NCBI GenBank assembly: GCA_017428925.1
Contig: JAFRPY010000121.1
Coordinates: forward strand, 1 to 33,982
DNA from: Prevotella sp.
Lineage (GTDB): Bacteria; Bacteroidota; Bacteroidia; Bacteroidales; Bacteroidaceae
DNA: 33,982 nt
Direction: 5' to 3'
This document shows, piece after piece, positions 16,290 through 22,669 of this stretch; within the stretch, counting starts at the first letter, position 1, and every line of letters begins with the position of its first letter. The notes beneath the pieces were generated by a model. The model was given only the letters and a program-made list of their open reading frames with translations. It made no database searches and had not been told where the DNA came from. Made by a program: the position numbers and the translations under genes.

Positions 16290-17174
16290 TCATCTTCTTT
16301 CGTCTTTTATGGAATGGATAGGGCTTAGCCTCACTACATAAGGTATTCCTTTCCTGTCAAAGGAATAGGCTGGCCTGTTAAAACAATGTATGTTCACGTC
16401 AAGATTCTCCCTTAGGAGATCTACTGTAAGGTTTGAGTGTGGTCCATTCTCGATGCCCTACCCATGTGAGATTCCTCCATCCGGACTGATTAACAACTCA
16501 TAACTACTGTTCCTCAGGGAAAATGTCCTTGCATGCTTTGTGTTCCCGACGTTTAAGGAGTATTTGTCACCAACAATCTAGTCCATACACAATCGAAGGA
16601 AATCATCTCTATGTTCTGGAAAAGAGAATTTGCGATCAATCTTCAGTGTCTTATCATCAAACATGATCCGGAAATCCTTCCTCGACAAATTGATTTCTAT
16701 TGACTGGTACTGCAGTTTGAACAGATCCTTCATTCTTCTGATAAACTGTGCCAGGATTAGGCATCCAACGGGACTGTTCAAATACCTGTCCTCATAGACG
16801 AGCTTCACAAGTCCATCCTTCATAAACACATCCTGGACGAAATGCCATTTGTCTGTGTGGTATTCCATCAGAAGATCGAGCAGTTCATCACTATACATGT
16901 TTTGGACGACATTAAAGCTCATTGTAAATCCTTCTTTGGACATGCTTAATCTTTTCAACTTGTCAACATCGATAGCTCTATATATGAGTTTTTCAATGAC
17001 GTTTACAACTTTCTTGGAATCAGCATCCTCCCATAGAGGGTTGACTTTTCTGAAATACTTAGTCATTGTTGACGTTATTCTCTCTTTGTGGATTGGTTTT
17101 ATCCAATCCACATTCTGTTCTGAGTTCCAGCCCTCAGCGTTACAGGGCATCGCATTTGATTTTTTGGTCTCCAT
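16290..17174 (-). pseudogene. Unknown plasmid gene interrupted by two in-frame TAG codons
   Basis: From ATG 17174 (METKKSNAMPCNAEGW) the frame runs to TAG at 16578-16580, giving 198 residues. The same frame continues with protein-like sequence for 39 codons (IVGDKYSLNVGNTKHARTFS ...) to a second TAG at 16458-16460. It then runs a further 55 codons (GIENGPHSNLTVDLLRENLD ...) to TGA at 16290-16292. Read through, the product would be 294 residues. ATG 17174 is preferred to the TTG at 17198. No domain was recognised. The WYL regulator gene ends 44 bp upstream on the same strand, so the two were probably co-transcribed. Both interruptions are amber codons, one base from Trp, Gln, Glu, Lys or Tyr. 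Because TAG also ends the neighbouring 77-aa and WYL genes normally, decay is more likely than recoding. Confidence 0.65.
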
Positions 17175-17218
17175 TTTGTTCAAATTAGTTGACCACAATA
17201 TATCAATCTTCGTCGACT

Positions 17219-18352
17219 CTATGTCGACAATTCGTAATTTCTCATTGATCTTTTGAGTTTTTTTACGATTTCGTCCCTAAGTTCGCAATCAGTCAGGATG
17301 GTAACAGCGTCACCATAAGACAAAAACTTATGAACAAGTTCTTTGTTGGGGACTACCCTTATGGAAAAGATTGCACACTCATGTTCGCGGCAAACCAAAA
17401 CCTGACTATGGTGAATTGGATCGTCAATGAAGGTACGTATATATCTATGGGAAACCTGAAATTTGATGGTTACGGGATTTTTTCCTATTTCTCTATGTAT
17501 ACCATAAATGTCACTAAAGTGCGCATCCAAATCGATTTCCGTAGGTTCGTACGTTTCCTCTGTAAAATAGACTTTACGTATTCTTTCTAGTTCGATGAAC
17601 TGCAATACCTCTCCTTTTGTCATCAATACGGCTACCAGATACCATTTCTGCGCAAACTGCTTCAAGTAGTAAGGAAACACCATCACCTGGACCGATATGG
17701 AATCGTTATCCAAGTAATTTATTTCTATAGTTTTTTTCTCCATGATGGCAAGGAATAATCCCTGAAAACATTTTTGGCTGATCTTTCCTATGGCCACATC
17801 AAATTCAAGGATAGTCTTTGAACCATCCTTCAAAGGAACATCCATAGACGAGCAAAGCATCTGGATCCATTTTACTTTAGGGAAACCCTTACACCGTGTA
17901 AGCATCCGCAGGGCATATCTAAGTTCCCAACTTTGTTCCTCGCTCAAGCCAGTATCAAATATGGAGAAATCAGTTTTCTCATATCTGTATCTGATAACAC
18001 GTGAATCTTTCGTATCTCTCATTCTCTGGATCCTTATATGGTATTCGTTCGCGATTTCTGTCAAGTCTTTCAGAATAGTGTCCTTCGTTTTGACTGGGCA
18101 TATTCCCCTTTCTTCCAGACTTTCGTTTACAACATGGAGCATTTCATGAATTGTTACTCCTTCTCTCTTTCTAAGTAGGCCATCGAGTGCTTTGACTCTC
18201 AGGCAAAAATTCTTATTATCAGGCATATATAATGATTTAGTCTCAATTCTCTTTTCCAAGTCCAACATTGGGAGCAAAAAAGACCCAGATAGCAAATTCT
18301 CTTCATCATACTTTGTGGCATGTGGAAAGTCCTGGCATCCGGTACTGGCCAT
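17219..18352 (-). CDS. WYL-domain transcriptional regulator, 377 aa
   Basis: The N-terminal part (CLRVKALDGLLRKREGVTIH ... TKDTILKDLTEIANEY) is a winged-helix-like DNA-binding region. The C-terminal part has the WYL core (KKTIEINYLD ... MVFPYYLKQFAQKWYLVAVL ... QFIELERIRKV) and the trailing WCX-like extension (VTIKFQVSHRYIRTFIDDPI ... ). Such regulators sense ligands or nucleic acid and often control mobile-element or defence genes. ATG 18352 is chosen over the GTG at 18418, because a TACCTTTG -7 box (18384-18391, minus strand) sits just upstream of it. The gene is followed by the amber-interrupted gene and is divergent from a small membrane-protein gene. Stop is TAG. Confidence 0.8.
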   Translation of the reverse strand: MASTGCQDFPHATKYDEENLLSGSFLLPMLDLEKRIETKSLYMPDNKNFCLRVKALDGLLRKREGVTIHEMLHVVNESLEERGICPVKTKDTILKDLTEIANEYHIRIQRMRDTKDSRVIRYRYEKTDFSIFDTGLSEEQSWELRYALRMLTRCKGFPKVKWIQMLCSSMDVPLKDGSKTILEFDVAIGKISQKCFQGLFLAIMEKKTIEINYLDNDSISVQVMVFPYYLKQFAQKWYLVAVLMTKGEVLQFIELERIRKVYFTEETYEPTEIDLDAHFSDIYGIHREIGKNPVTIKFQVSHRYIRTFIDDPIHHSQVLVCREHECAIFSIRVVPNKELVHKFLSYGDAVTILTDCELRDEIVKKLKRSMRNYELST

Positions 18353-18383
18353 TTTACCTGGTCCAGCATAAACATTAATTCTG

Positions 18384-18391
18384 CAAAGGTA
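18384..18391 (-). promoter_or_regulatory. Candidate -7 box of the WYL regulator gene
   Basis: TACCTTTG on the minus strand matches TAnnTTTG and lies about 32 bp before ATG 18352. A clear -33 TTTG was not found. Confidence 0.4.
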
Positions 18392-18508
18392 AATGACAAG
18401 AGTGCAGTCATTCTTCACTCATAAAAGCATTATCTGGCAAAGCTCTAATAAGTTCGCATATATCATTGTGAGTCATTGTCTTTAGTCAAATGTTTGGCAT
18501 TGAAAAAC

Positions 18509-18538
18509 TTGTATATTTCGATTTTTTTTGTATCTTTG
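18509..18538 (+). promoter_or_regulatory. Promoter of the small membrane-protein gene
   Basis: TTG (18509-18511), a 19-bp spacer and TATCTTTG (18531-18538) match the Bacteroidales TTTG/TAnnTTTG promoter. It is 16 bp before ATG 18555. Confidence 0.65.
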
Positions 18539-18554
18539 TAAGATAATAAAACAG

Positions 18555-18731
18555 ATGTACAAGATAAAATTTAGTTTGTGTATGATGGTATTTGGATTCT
18601 TTTTTACGCTCGTTTATAGCATCTGCAGAGGAGTGCTATTGCTGGTGGCTGCCACTTTGAAAACAGTCGGTAAAGTATTGTTATACGTAACCGGATATGG
18701 TCATCAAAAAGCAGATAGTCATCGTCTCTGA
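18555..18731 (+). CDS. Small membrane protein of unknown function, 58 aa
   Basis: ATG 18555 follows a good promoter; the upstream TTG at 18528 overlaps the -7 box and is rejected as a start. The protein (MYKIKFSLCMMVFGFFFTLV ...) has one or two hydrophobic segments (about residues 7-36) and a basic, His-containing tail. Its last codons form the left arm of a strong hairpin (18711-18749), so gene and terminator overlap. It is divergent from the WYL gene, which might regulate it. No family was recognised. Confidence 0.55.
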   Translation: MYKIKFSLCMMVFGFFFTLVYSICRGVLLLVAATLKTVGKVLLYVTGYGHQKADSHRL

Positions 18732-18749
18732 AGTACGATGGCTATCTGC
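18711..18749 (+). terminator. Hairpin overlapping the end of the small membrane-protein gene
   Basis: GCAGATAGTCATCG (18711-18724) pairs with CGATGGCTATCTGC (18736-18749): 14 bp with one G-U. Only a weak T-rich tail (CTTTAG) follows. Confidence 0.55.
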
Positions 18750-18910
18750 TCTTTAGTCGGTTTGTATGGCGTTCTTCTCAAACTGCTTTACAATGAGCTT
18801 CATAGCATGTTCATAGTTCTTTCTCATTTATTTCAAATCATGCTTCGTCAGCTGTCGACCATGCCTGGCATATACAAATAACATCCGTTCATGCATAGAT
18901 TTTTGTCTGT

Positions 18911-18933
18911 GGAGGGGATTGTTTCACCCCTCC
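18911..18933. terminator. GC-rich hairpin downstream of the DUF2958 gene
   Basis: GGAGGGG (18911-18917) and CCCCTCC (18927-18933) form a 7-bp stem, 9 bp past the DUF2958 stop on the minus strand. No U-tract follows, so terminator activity is uncertain. Confidence 0.4.
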
Positions 18934-18942
18934 GTTAGACCA

Positions 18943-19335
18943 TTAGTGATCGTTGAAGTTACTGACGTAGTCCTGAACATAGGGACAATCAATGTCTTTC
19001 AAGGACGTTGGAGTGAAATACTCGTCGCGCTCGATACAGACTGTTCCCAATGTTACCTTCTTACCTCCCATGTTCACGTTGAAGGGTACTGCAATTTCTT
19101 CTAACTCCTTCAAAGTGAAGTAACCGAGTTCCCCTTCACCGGCACCGTTAATGACCAGCCCAAAGAACAGATAGCCGAAATCAGCATCTTCTCTTGCTTC
19201 TGTAACATACCATGTCCATGCACCAAGGGGAAGAAAGAACTTCACTATGGCTTCTGCGTTCATTCCACATTCCTCCTGGGAATAAAGGGGATGGCTTTCC
19301 AATAATTTCTTGGTTTCTTCATTTACAAGTTTCAT
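18943..19335 (-). CDS. DUF2958 domain protein, 130 aa
   Basis: ATG 19335 is preceded by GGAGAC, an unusually good ribosome binding site for this group, and is preferred to the TTG at 19341. The protein follows the DUF2958 pattern: LLESHPLYSQEE, then IVKFFLPLGAWTWYVTEARE, then FGYLFFGLV and ELGYFTLKELEEI. Function of the family is unknown, but it is carried mainly by plasmids, phages and integrative elements. It lies 11 bp after the stop of a 77-aa gene in the same operon, within the plasmid-like segment and towards the replication origin. Confidence 0.85.
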   Translation of the reverse strand: MKLVNEETKKLLESHPLYSQEECGMNAEAIVKFFLPLGAWTWYVTEAREDADFGYLFFGLVINGAGEGELGYFTLKELEEIAVPFNVNMGGKKVTLGTVCIERDEYFTPTSLKDIDCPYVQDYVSNFNDH

Positions 19336-19346
19336 ATTCAAGTCTC

Positions 19347-19580
19347 CTATTTTTTGATGAAATATTCTATTGCACTATGTACGAGGATAAAGTGTGTCCG
19401 TGTTTGCTTACATTGGTCGCTCCACGGATTGTAGAAGTCGAGCGAGAGCCCATGATATAAGTCCGGCAACTCTTTTTTGATTTTCTTGATGAGAAGCTCG
19501 TAATTTGCTTTTCTCGCGCCTTTCATCAGTTCATTCCACCTGTCGATGCCGATGGATGTGCAGTCTGTCTCTAAATACAT
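19347..19580 (-). CDS. Plasmid-type hypothetical protein, 77 aa
   Basis: ATG 19580 begins MYLETDCTSIGIDRWNELMK. The sequence is charged and globular (ANYELLIKKIKKELPDLYHG ... HFILVHSAIEYFIKK) with no membrane segment. Similar short proteins accompany DUF2958 genes on Bacteroidales mobile DNA, to my recollection. Stop is TAG, immediately followed by the GGAGAC site of the DUF2958 gene, so the pair is an operon and may be translationally coupled. No function is assigned. Confidence 0.7.
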   Translation of the reverse strand: MYLETDCTSIGIDRWNELMKGARKANYELLIKKIKKELPDLYHGLSLDFYNPWSDQCKQTRTHFILVHSAIEYFIKK

Positions 19581-20030
19581 ATTCAGTCTGTTTGTGGCAG
19601 TTGGTTAGGCCGCCGTTCCCTTGCCTTATTCTTATTCCCTTTTGTTTTAGCCATCTGGCTCAACTTCGGGATAAGATTTTACATAGCAATGAAAACAGGC
19701 TTGATAAGCTATGAAGACAAGTAATTTGTGAGAAAAGCCAAGGAATACCCAGATTTACAATCTGTGGAAGGCTTCCATGACTTTTCTCGGCAAATAGAGG
19801 GAACGGTGCTTGTCGGATAGTGCCAAGACTGTACCTTTGCGGCGTAAAAATTTGTGTCGAAGGTGTCCTTTGGCCAATACAGACTTGGGACAACGGGTGA
19901 ATAATTGTCCAAAAGGCGTATTCTTTTCCCAAAAAGTCCGAAGTTTCATAAAGCTTTATTTATTTATTATTTTTAAAGCTTTATTTATGGAAGGCGTCAA
20001 CAAACGGTTTTCAAAAGGCATTTCAAGATT
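19581..20030. other. Origin-proximal region, mostly non-coding
   Basis: No secure gene was found. A 64-codon minus-strand frame (19755-19949, MKLRTFWEKNTPFGQLF..., basic) could be a small protein, but it has neither promoter nor recognised relatives. The right end holds AAAGCTTTATTTAT twice, 25 bp apart (19950-19963, 19975-19988), an AT-rich candidate unwinding element next to the iterons. Confidence 0.45.
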
Positions 20031-20113
20031 AACTTCCGAGAAAATGCGCTGAACTTCCGAGAAAATGCGCACGAACTTCCGAGAAAATGCGCTGAACTTC
20101 CGAGAAATTGCGC
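20031..20113 (+). repeat. Four replication iterons (plasmid origin)
   Basis: AACTTCCGAGAAAATGCGC occurs at 20031-20049, 20052-20070 and 20074-20092. A fourth copy at 20095-20113 has one mismatch. Spacings of 21, 22 and 21 bp place the copies on the same helix face about two turns apart. Together with the AT-rich repeats on the left and the Rep_3 gene on the right this is a typical iteron origin. Confidence 0.9.
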
Positions 20114-20171
20114 ATTAAAATGTTAAAGGATTTAACAATACTGTATTTTTGGAACTTTAAACAAGAAAAAG

Positions 20172-20179
20172 TAACTTTG
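20172..20179 (+). promoter_or_regulatory. Candidate -7 box of the rep gene
   Basis: TAACTTTG matches TAnnTTTG and lies about 60 bp after the last iteron, so initiator binding could repress it. A TTG around 20148-20150 is a possible -33 element. A TGTGCT/AGCACA hairpin (20181-20197) follows at the start of the leader. Confidence 0.5.
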
Positions 20180-20228
20180 CTGTGCTTAGATAGCACATAT
20201 ATCAATAAGCCAGGCGGTAACTGTTGGT

Positions 20229-20291
20229 ATGGAACCCTCAGTTGGGCACGTCCGTCTGAATAATCGTAAAGCATCACAGCGTGTCATGTGA
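20229..20291 (+). CDS. Possible 20-aa leader peptide of the rep gene
   Basis: ATG 20229 to TGA 20289-20291 encodes MEPSVGHVRLNNRKASQRVM. It ends 13 nt before ATG 20305 of rep and overlaps the alternative GTG start at 20281, an arrangement that would allow translational coupling. There is no conservation evidence. Confidence 0.25.
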   Translation: MEPSVGHVRLNNRKASQRVM

Positions 20292-20304
20292 GCATTTGGA
20301 ACGT

Positions 20305-21594
20305 ATGCAACTGCATCAGAACGAAATAATATACCCTTTAAGTTTCACCCATATCTGTCATGAGCAGATTAGGTGGAGCAATAATCTCATCAACTCCCCG
20401 ATGTGTTACACCCTACTGGAAAGAAGGGTGATGTATTTCTTGACAGGCCAGGTAAAAAAGAAGTTCTTAGAAAAGGGACTGGGCATACCAGAGAATTGGA
20501 AAGACCTAGTATTCTACCTTCAGGACAAGGATCTTGGTATTATTGGAGGGAAAAAGAATGTTCCACGTACCTATGAGACACTCAGTGCCCTTGGTGGAAA
20601 GTTTTACCCTGTAAAGTACAAAAATGAAGAAGGTAATATTGTCGTAGGTAAGATTCACTGGATTGACTCTTTCTTCTATGACAAAGAGAGAAATCTCTAT
20701 GCTGTCAGGGTTTCACCCGAGATAATGAGGTATTTAATCAATCTTACTCGAGATTTTACGTCATTTGACCTTGGAACTGCTATGAGATTGAAATCACGTT
20801 TTACCCAGAAAATGTACGAACTGTGTAGTGAGTTTGGTGGTAATTTTAGGTTTTATGATAATACAGAATATCAGTTGGGTAATACATATAAAGAGCGTGT
20901 TGTACCTTTGCATATAGATTCCTTCAGAACTCTTTTCAGTTTAAATGAAGAACGGGACCTGAGAACGGGGAAAAGTATCAGGTGCTCTTCATATACAGAC
21001 TACACAGATATTCGTAGGTATATTCTAGAGTCTTCTCAAAGAGAATTGTTAGCATTGTATATGATCGGTGAGTCTAATTTGTGGTTTGATTTTCAACCAG
21101 GGCCAAAGACTGGTAAAGGAGGGAGAGTTTCCTCCATCTTCATTTATATTTACTCACGAGAGCATCCTAAAGTAGGGGAGCAACGTCCATGGAAAAAGGG
21201 CGATGATCCTCTTATTCCATTTGAAACGGTAGCATCGGTAGAAGAAAGGAAAACTCCTTATCAAAAGTTACATTCCAACATCTGGTATGGTAGTGAAAAC
21301 CTTGATATTGTAGTCAGGCAGATGCTGTCTCGCTATCTTACTAAGAGGGAGGTCGCTTACTATATGATGGAAATTCAAAAGGAATCACGGCAGCATAAGG
21401 ACAGCTATATTCAAGTTGTACAAATCTTGCAGGAGAAGGAGAACCAACCAAAGTTCTCCAAGGGGACGAGACAATACAAGCGTAACAATATCATTGATTA
21501 TGCATTGAAAGAGAATTTAAAAGTGTTTGGGTGGTCTATTCAACCACCAATTAGTAGAAGCAAAAGAGATGTAGAGCAGGATTCCTTTGAATAA
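20305..21594 (+). CDS. Rep_3-family plasmid replication initiator, about 429 aa
   Basis: The protein is a RepB/Rep_3-type initiator with tandem winged-helix domains. LLERRVMYFLTGQVKKKF lies near the N-terminus. RVSPEIMRYLINLTRDFTSF and TAMRLKSRFTQKMYELCSEF mark the centre, and DYTDIRRYILESSQRELLAL starts the second domain. It would bind the four iterons just upstream to start replication. ATG 20305 (MQLHQNEIIYPLS) is chosen; GTG 20281 would add eight residues. The C-terminal 120 residues are charged and less typical. No frameshift is seen, so the initiator may still be functional although the replicon lies in what looks like a chromosomal contig. Confidence 0.9.
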   Translation: MQLHQNEIIYPLSFTHICHEQIRWSNNLINSPMCYTLLERRVMYFLTGQVKKKFLEKGLGIPENWKDLVFYLQDKDLGIIGGKKNVPRTYETLSALGGKFYPVKYKNEEGNIVVGKIHWIDSFFYDKERNLYAVRVSPEIMRYLINLTRDFTSFDLGTAMRLKSRFTQKMYELCSEFGGNFRFYDNTEYQLGNTYKERVVPLHIDSFRTLFSLNEERDLRTGKSIRCSSYTDYTDIRRYILESSQRELLALYMIGESNLWFDFQPGPKTGKGGRVSSIFIYIYSREHPKVGEQRPWKKGDDPLIPFETVASVEERKTPYQKLHSNIWYGSENLDIVVRQMLSRYLTKREVAYYMMEIQKESRQHKDSYIQVVQILQEKENQPKFSKGTRQYKRNNIIDYALKENLKVFGWSIQPPISRSKRDVEQDSFE

Positions 21595-21597
21595 TAA

Positions 21598-21682
21598 TTG
21601 CGGATTCCTCACTGAAAAATCCAATGGTGCGAATCTGGAAAATAAACACTGATTGAAATGGAACGTCAGTGAGAATCCGCAA
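21598..21682 (+). terminator. Long inverted repeat after the rep gene
   Basis: TTGCGGATTCCTCACTGA (21598-21615) is complementary, with one indel, to TCAGTGAGAATCCGCAA (21666-21682), with about 50 nt between. It may terminate rep or mark a recombination site at the edge of the plasmid-like segment. Confidence 0.45.
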
Positions 21683-21847
21683 ATTCCTAATTCTTAAAAT
21701 CTGTAATAAAACAATAATTATTGTATAAAAAATTGCCATTACCAAATGTGAATTATCTGTTAACAAAACCTAATGCATCTTTGCGCTTTTTTATTTTTGA
21801 AAAAAAACAGCTCAAAATCAGCACAACTTTGTATATTTCAAAAAATT

Positions 21848-21880
21848 AAATCCCCGTAAGTGCTTGACTTACAGGGATTT
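21848..21880 (-). terminator. Terminator of tRNA-His
   Basis: AAATCCCCGTAAG/CTTACAGGGATTT form a 13-bp stem with one mismatch and a 7-nt loop. On the minus strand it is followed by a T-rich run (TTTAATTTTTTG), so it ends the tRNA transcript. It could also serve the plus strand. Confidence 0.75.
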
Positions 21881-21889
21881 ATCTTGAAG

Positions 21890-21964
21890 GGTGCCCGGTG
21901 GGACTCGAACCCACGACATTCAGAACCACAATCTGACGCTCTAACCAACTGAACTACGGGCACC
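21890..21964 (-). tRNA. tRNA-His (GTG)
   Basis: The cloverleaf is complete: G-1 plus acceptor GTGCCCG/CGGGCAC with C73, a D-arm with GTTGGTTAGAGC, an anticodon loop TTGTGGT giving GTG, and a T-arm GTGGG-TTCGAGT-CCCAC. The extra G-1 paired with C73 is the histidine identity element. CCA is not encoded. The 3' end faces the plasmid-like segment, which is the usual side for integration, but no duplicated tRNA end was found at the other border. Confidence 0.97.
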
Positions 21965-22002
21965 ATGTTGGTTTTGGTTGCGCTTCTTTTCAAAAGCGAG
22001 TG

Positions 22003-22034
22003 CAAAGATACGGGATTTATTTGGAATAACCAAA
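22003..22034 (-). promoter_or_regulatory. Promoter of tRNA-His
   Basis: On the minus strand TTTG (22031-22034), a 20-bp spacer and TATCTTTG (22003-22010) match the Bacteroidales promoter. Confidence 0.7.
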
Positions 22035-22112
22035 CAAATCCCGAACTTTTTTGCTTGTAGATGTGAATCTTTTGCTTTTTATGCCCTTTTTCTAGTCCTG
22101 CGGACGGGTAAA

Positions 22113-22167
22113 GCTGCTTCGCAGCGGTGCAAAGCGCTTCGCGCGTTCAAAGTGCAAAGCCTTCGGC
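22113..22167. repeat. Three consecutive mini-hairpins with TTC loops
   Basis: GCTGC-TTC-GCAGC (22113-22125), GCGC-TTC-GCGC (22134-22144) and GCC-TTC-GGC (22159-22167) follow one another, each preceded by AAA(G). They lie just downstream of the secG stop, on the secG transcript. Confidence 0.65.
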
Positions 22168-22179
22168 AGAGCAGGAAGA

Positions 22180-22662
22180 TTACTGAGCCTTTGCAGGAGC
22201 AGCGGGAGCAGCTTCCTTGGCAGCAGCAGGTGCAGCCTCCTTAGCAGCAGCAGGTGCAGCCTCCTTAGCGGCAGCGGGAGCAGCTTCCTTAGCGGCAGCG
22301 GGAGCAGCCTCCTTGGCGGCGGCATCCTTAGCAGCGGGAGCGGCCTGCTGACCAGCACCGAATCCCTGTGTATTGGTAGGATTGGTGGTCTGGGTCTCAG
22401 TGGCTACGTTCTCGAGCACGCTCTGCTCTGTGACCGACTTCGGTGCGACGTAAGCGCAGATGACGCTGAAGATCACCATTGCAGCGGCGAGGCTCCATGT
22501 GGCCTTCTCGATGACATCGGTGGTCTTGCGGACACCCATGATTTGGTTTGAGGCGGAGAAATTCGAAGAAAGACCACCGCCCTTAGACTCTTGAATGAGC
22601 ACGATGCCGATCATCAGCAGTGCTGCGATAACGATAAGAATTACGAATAATGTGTAAACCAT
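22180..22662 (-). CDS. secG: Preprotein translocase subunit SecG with Ala/Lys/Glu/Pro repeat tail, 160 aa
   Basis: SecG is the small inner-membrane partner of SecYE that helps SecA-driven export. Two hydrophobic segments (about residues 2-22 and 52-72) flank the conserved loop QESKGGGLSSNFSASNQIMG, which identifies the family. After residue 75 comes a low-complexity tail. It ends in five near-identical copies of KEAAPAAA (coded within 22190-22325), which are absent from ordinary SecG of about 75-120 residues. The gene is last in a minus-strand run after the sigma-54 activator, lptE and a TPR gene. ATG 22662 is unambiguous, 7 bp after the TPR gene's stop. Confidence 0.93.
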   Translation of the reverse strand: MVYTLFVILIVIAALLMIGIVLIQESKGGGLSSNFSASNQIMGVRKTTDVIEKATWSLAAAMVIFSVICAYVAPKSVTEQSVLENVATETQTTNPTNTQGFGAGQQAAPAAKDAAAKEAAPAAAKEAAPAAAKEAAPAAAKEAAPAAAKEAAPAAPAKAQ

Positions 22663-22669
22663 TTTTTAA

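Noticed and set aside
16290-17174. Treating the whole plasmid segment as using an alternative genetic code (TAG as sense)
   Set aside because: The WYL gene and the 77-aa gene end normally at TAG, the latter with the next gene's ribosome binding site right after it.
18754-18827. 24-codon minus-strand frame (MRKNYEHAMKLIVKQFEKNA...)
   Set aside because: It looks peptide-like but is too short, with no promoter or ribosome binding site, and its end lies at the hairpin at 18711-18749.
20031-20113. CRISPR array
   Set aside because: Repeats are 19 bp with 2-3-bp gaps and lie just before a Rep_3 gene, so they are iterons, not repeats with spacers.
20029-20277. 82-codon minus-strand frame across the iterons
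   Set aside because: Its repeats (SEVxAHFLGS) are only the translation of the iteron DNA.
21890-21964. tRNA-His as a proven integration site
   Set aside because: No duplicated tRNA 3' end was found on the far side of the plasmid-like segment and no integrase is present, so only proximity can be stated.
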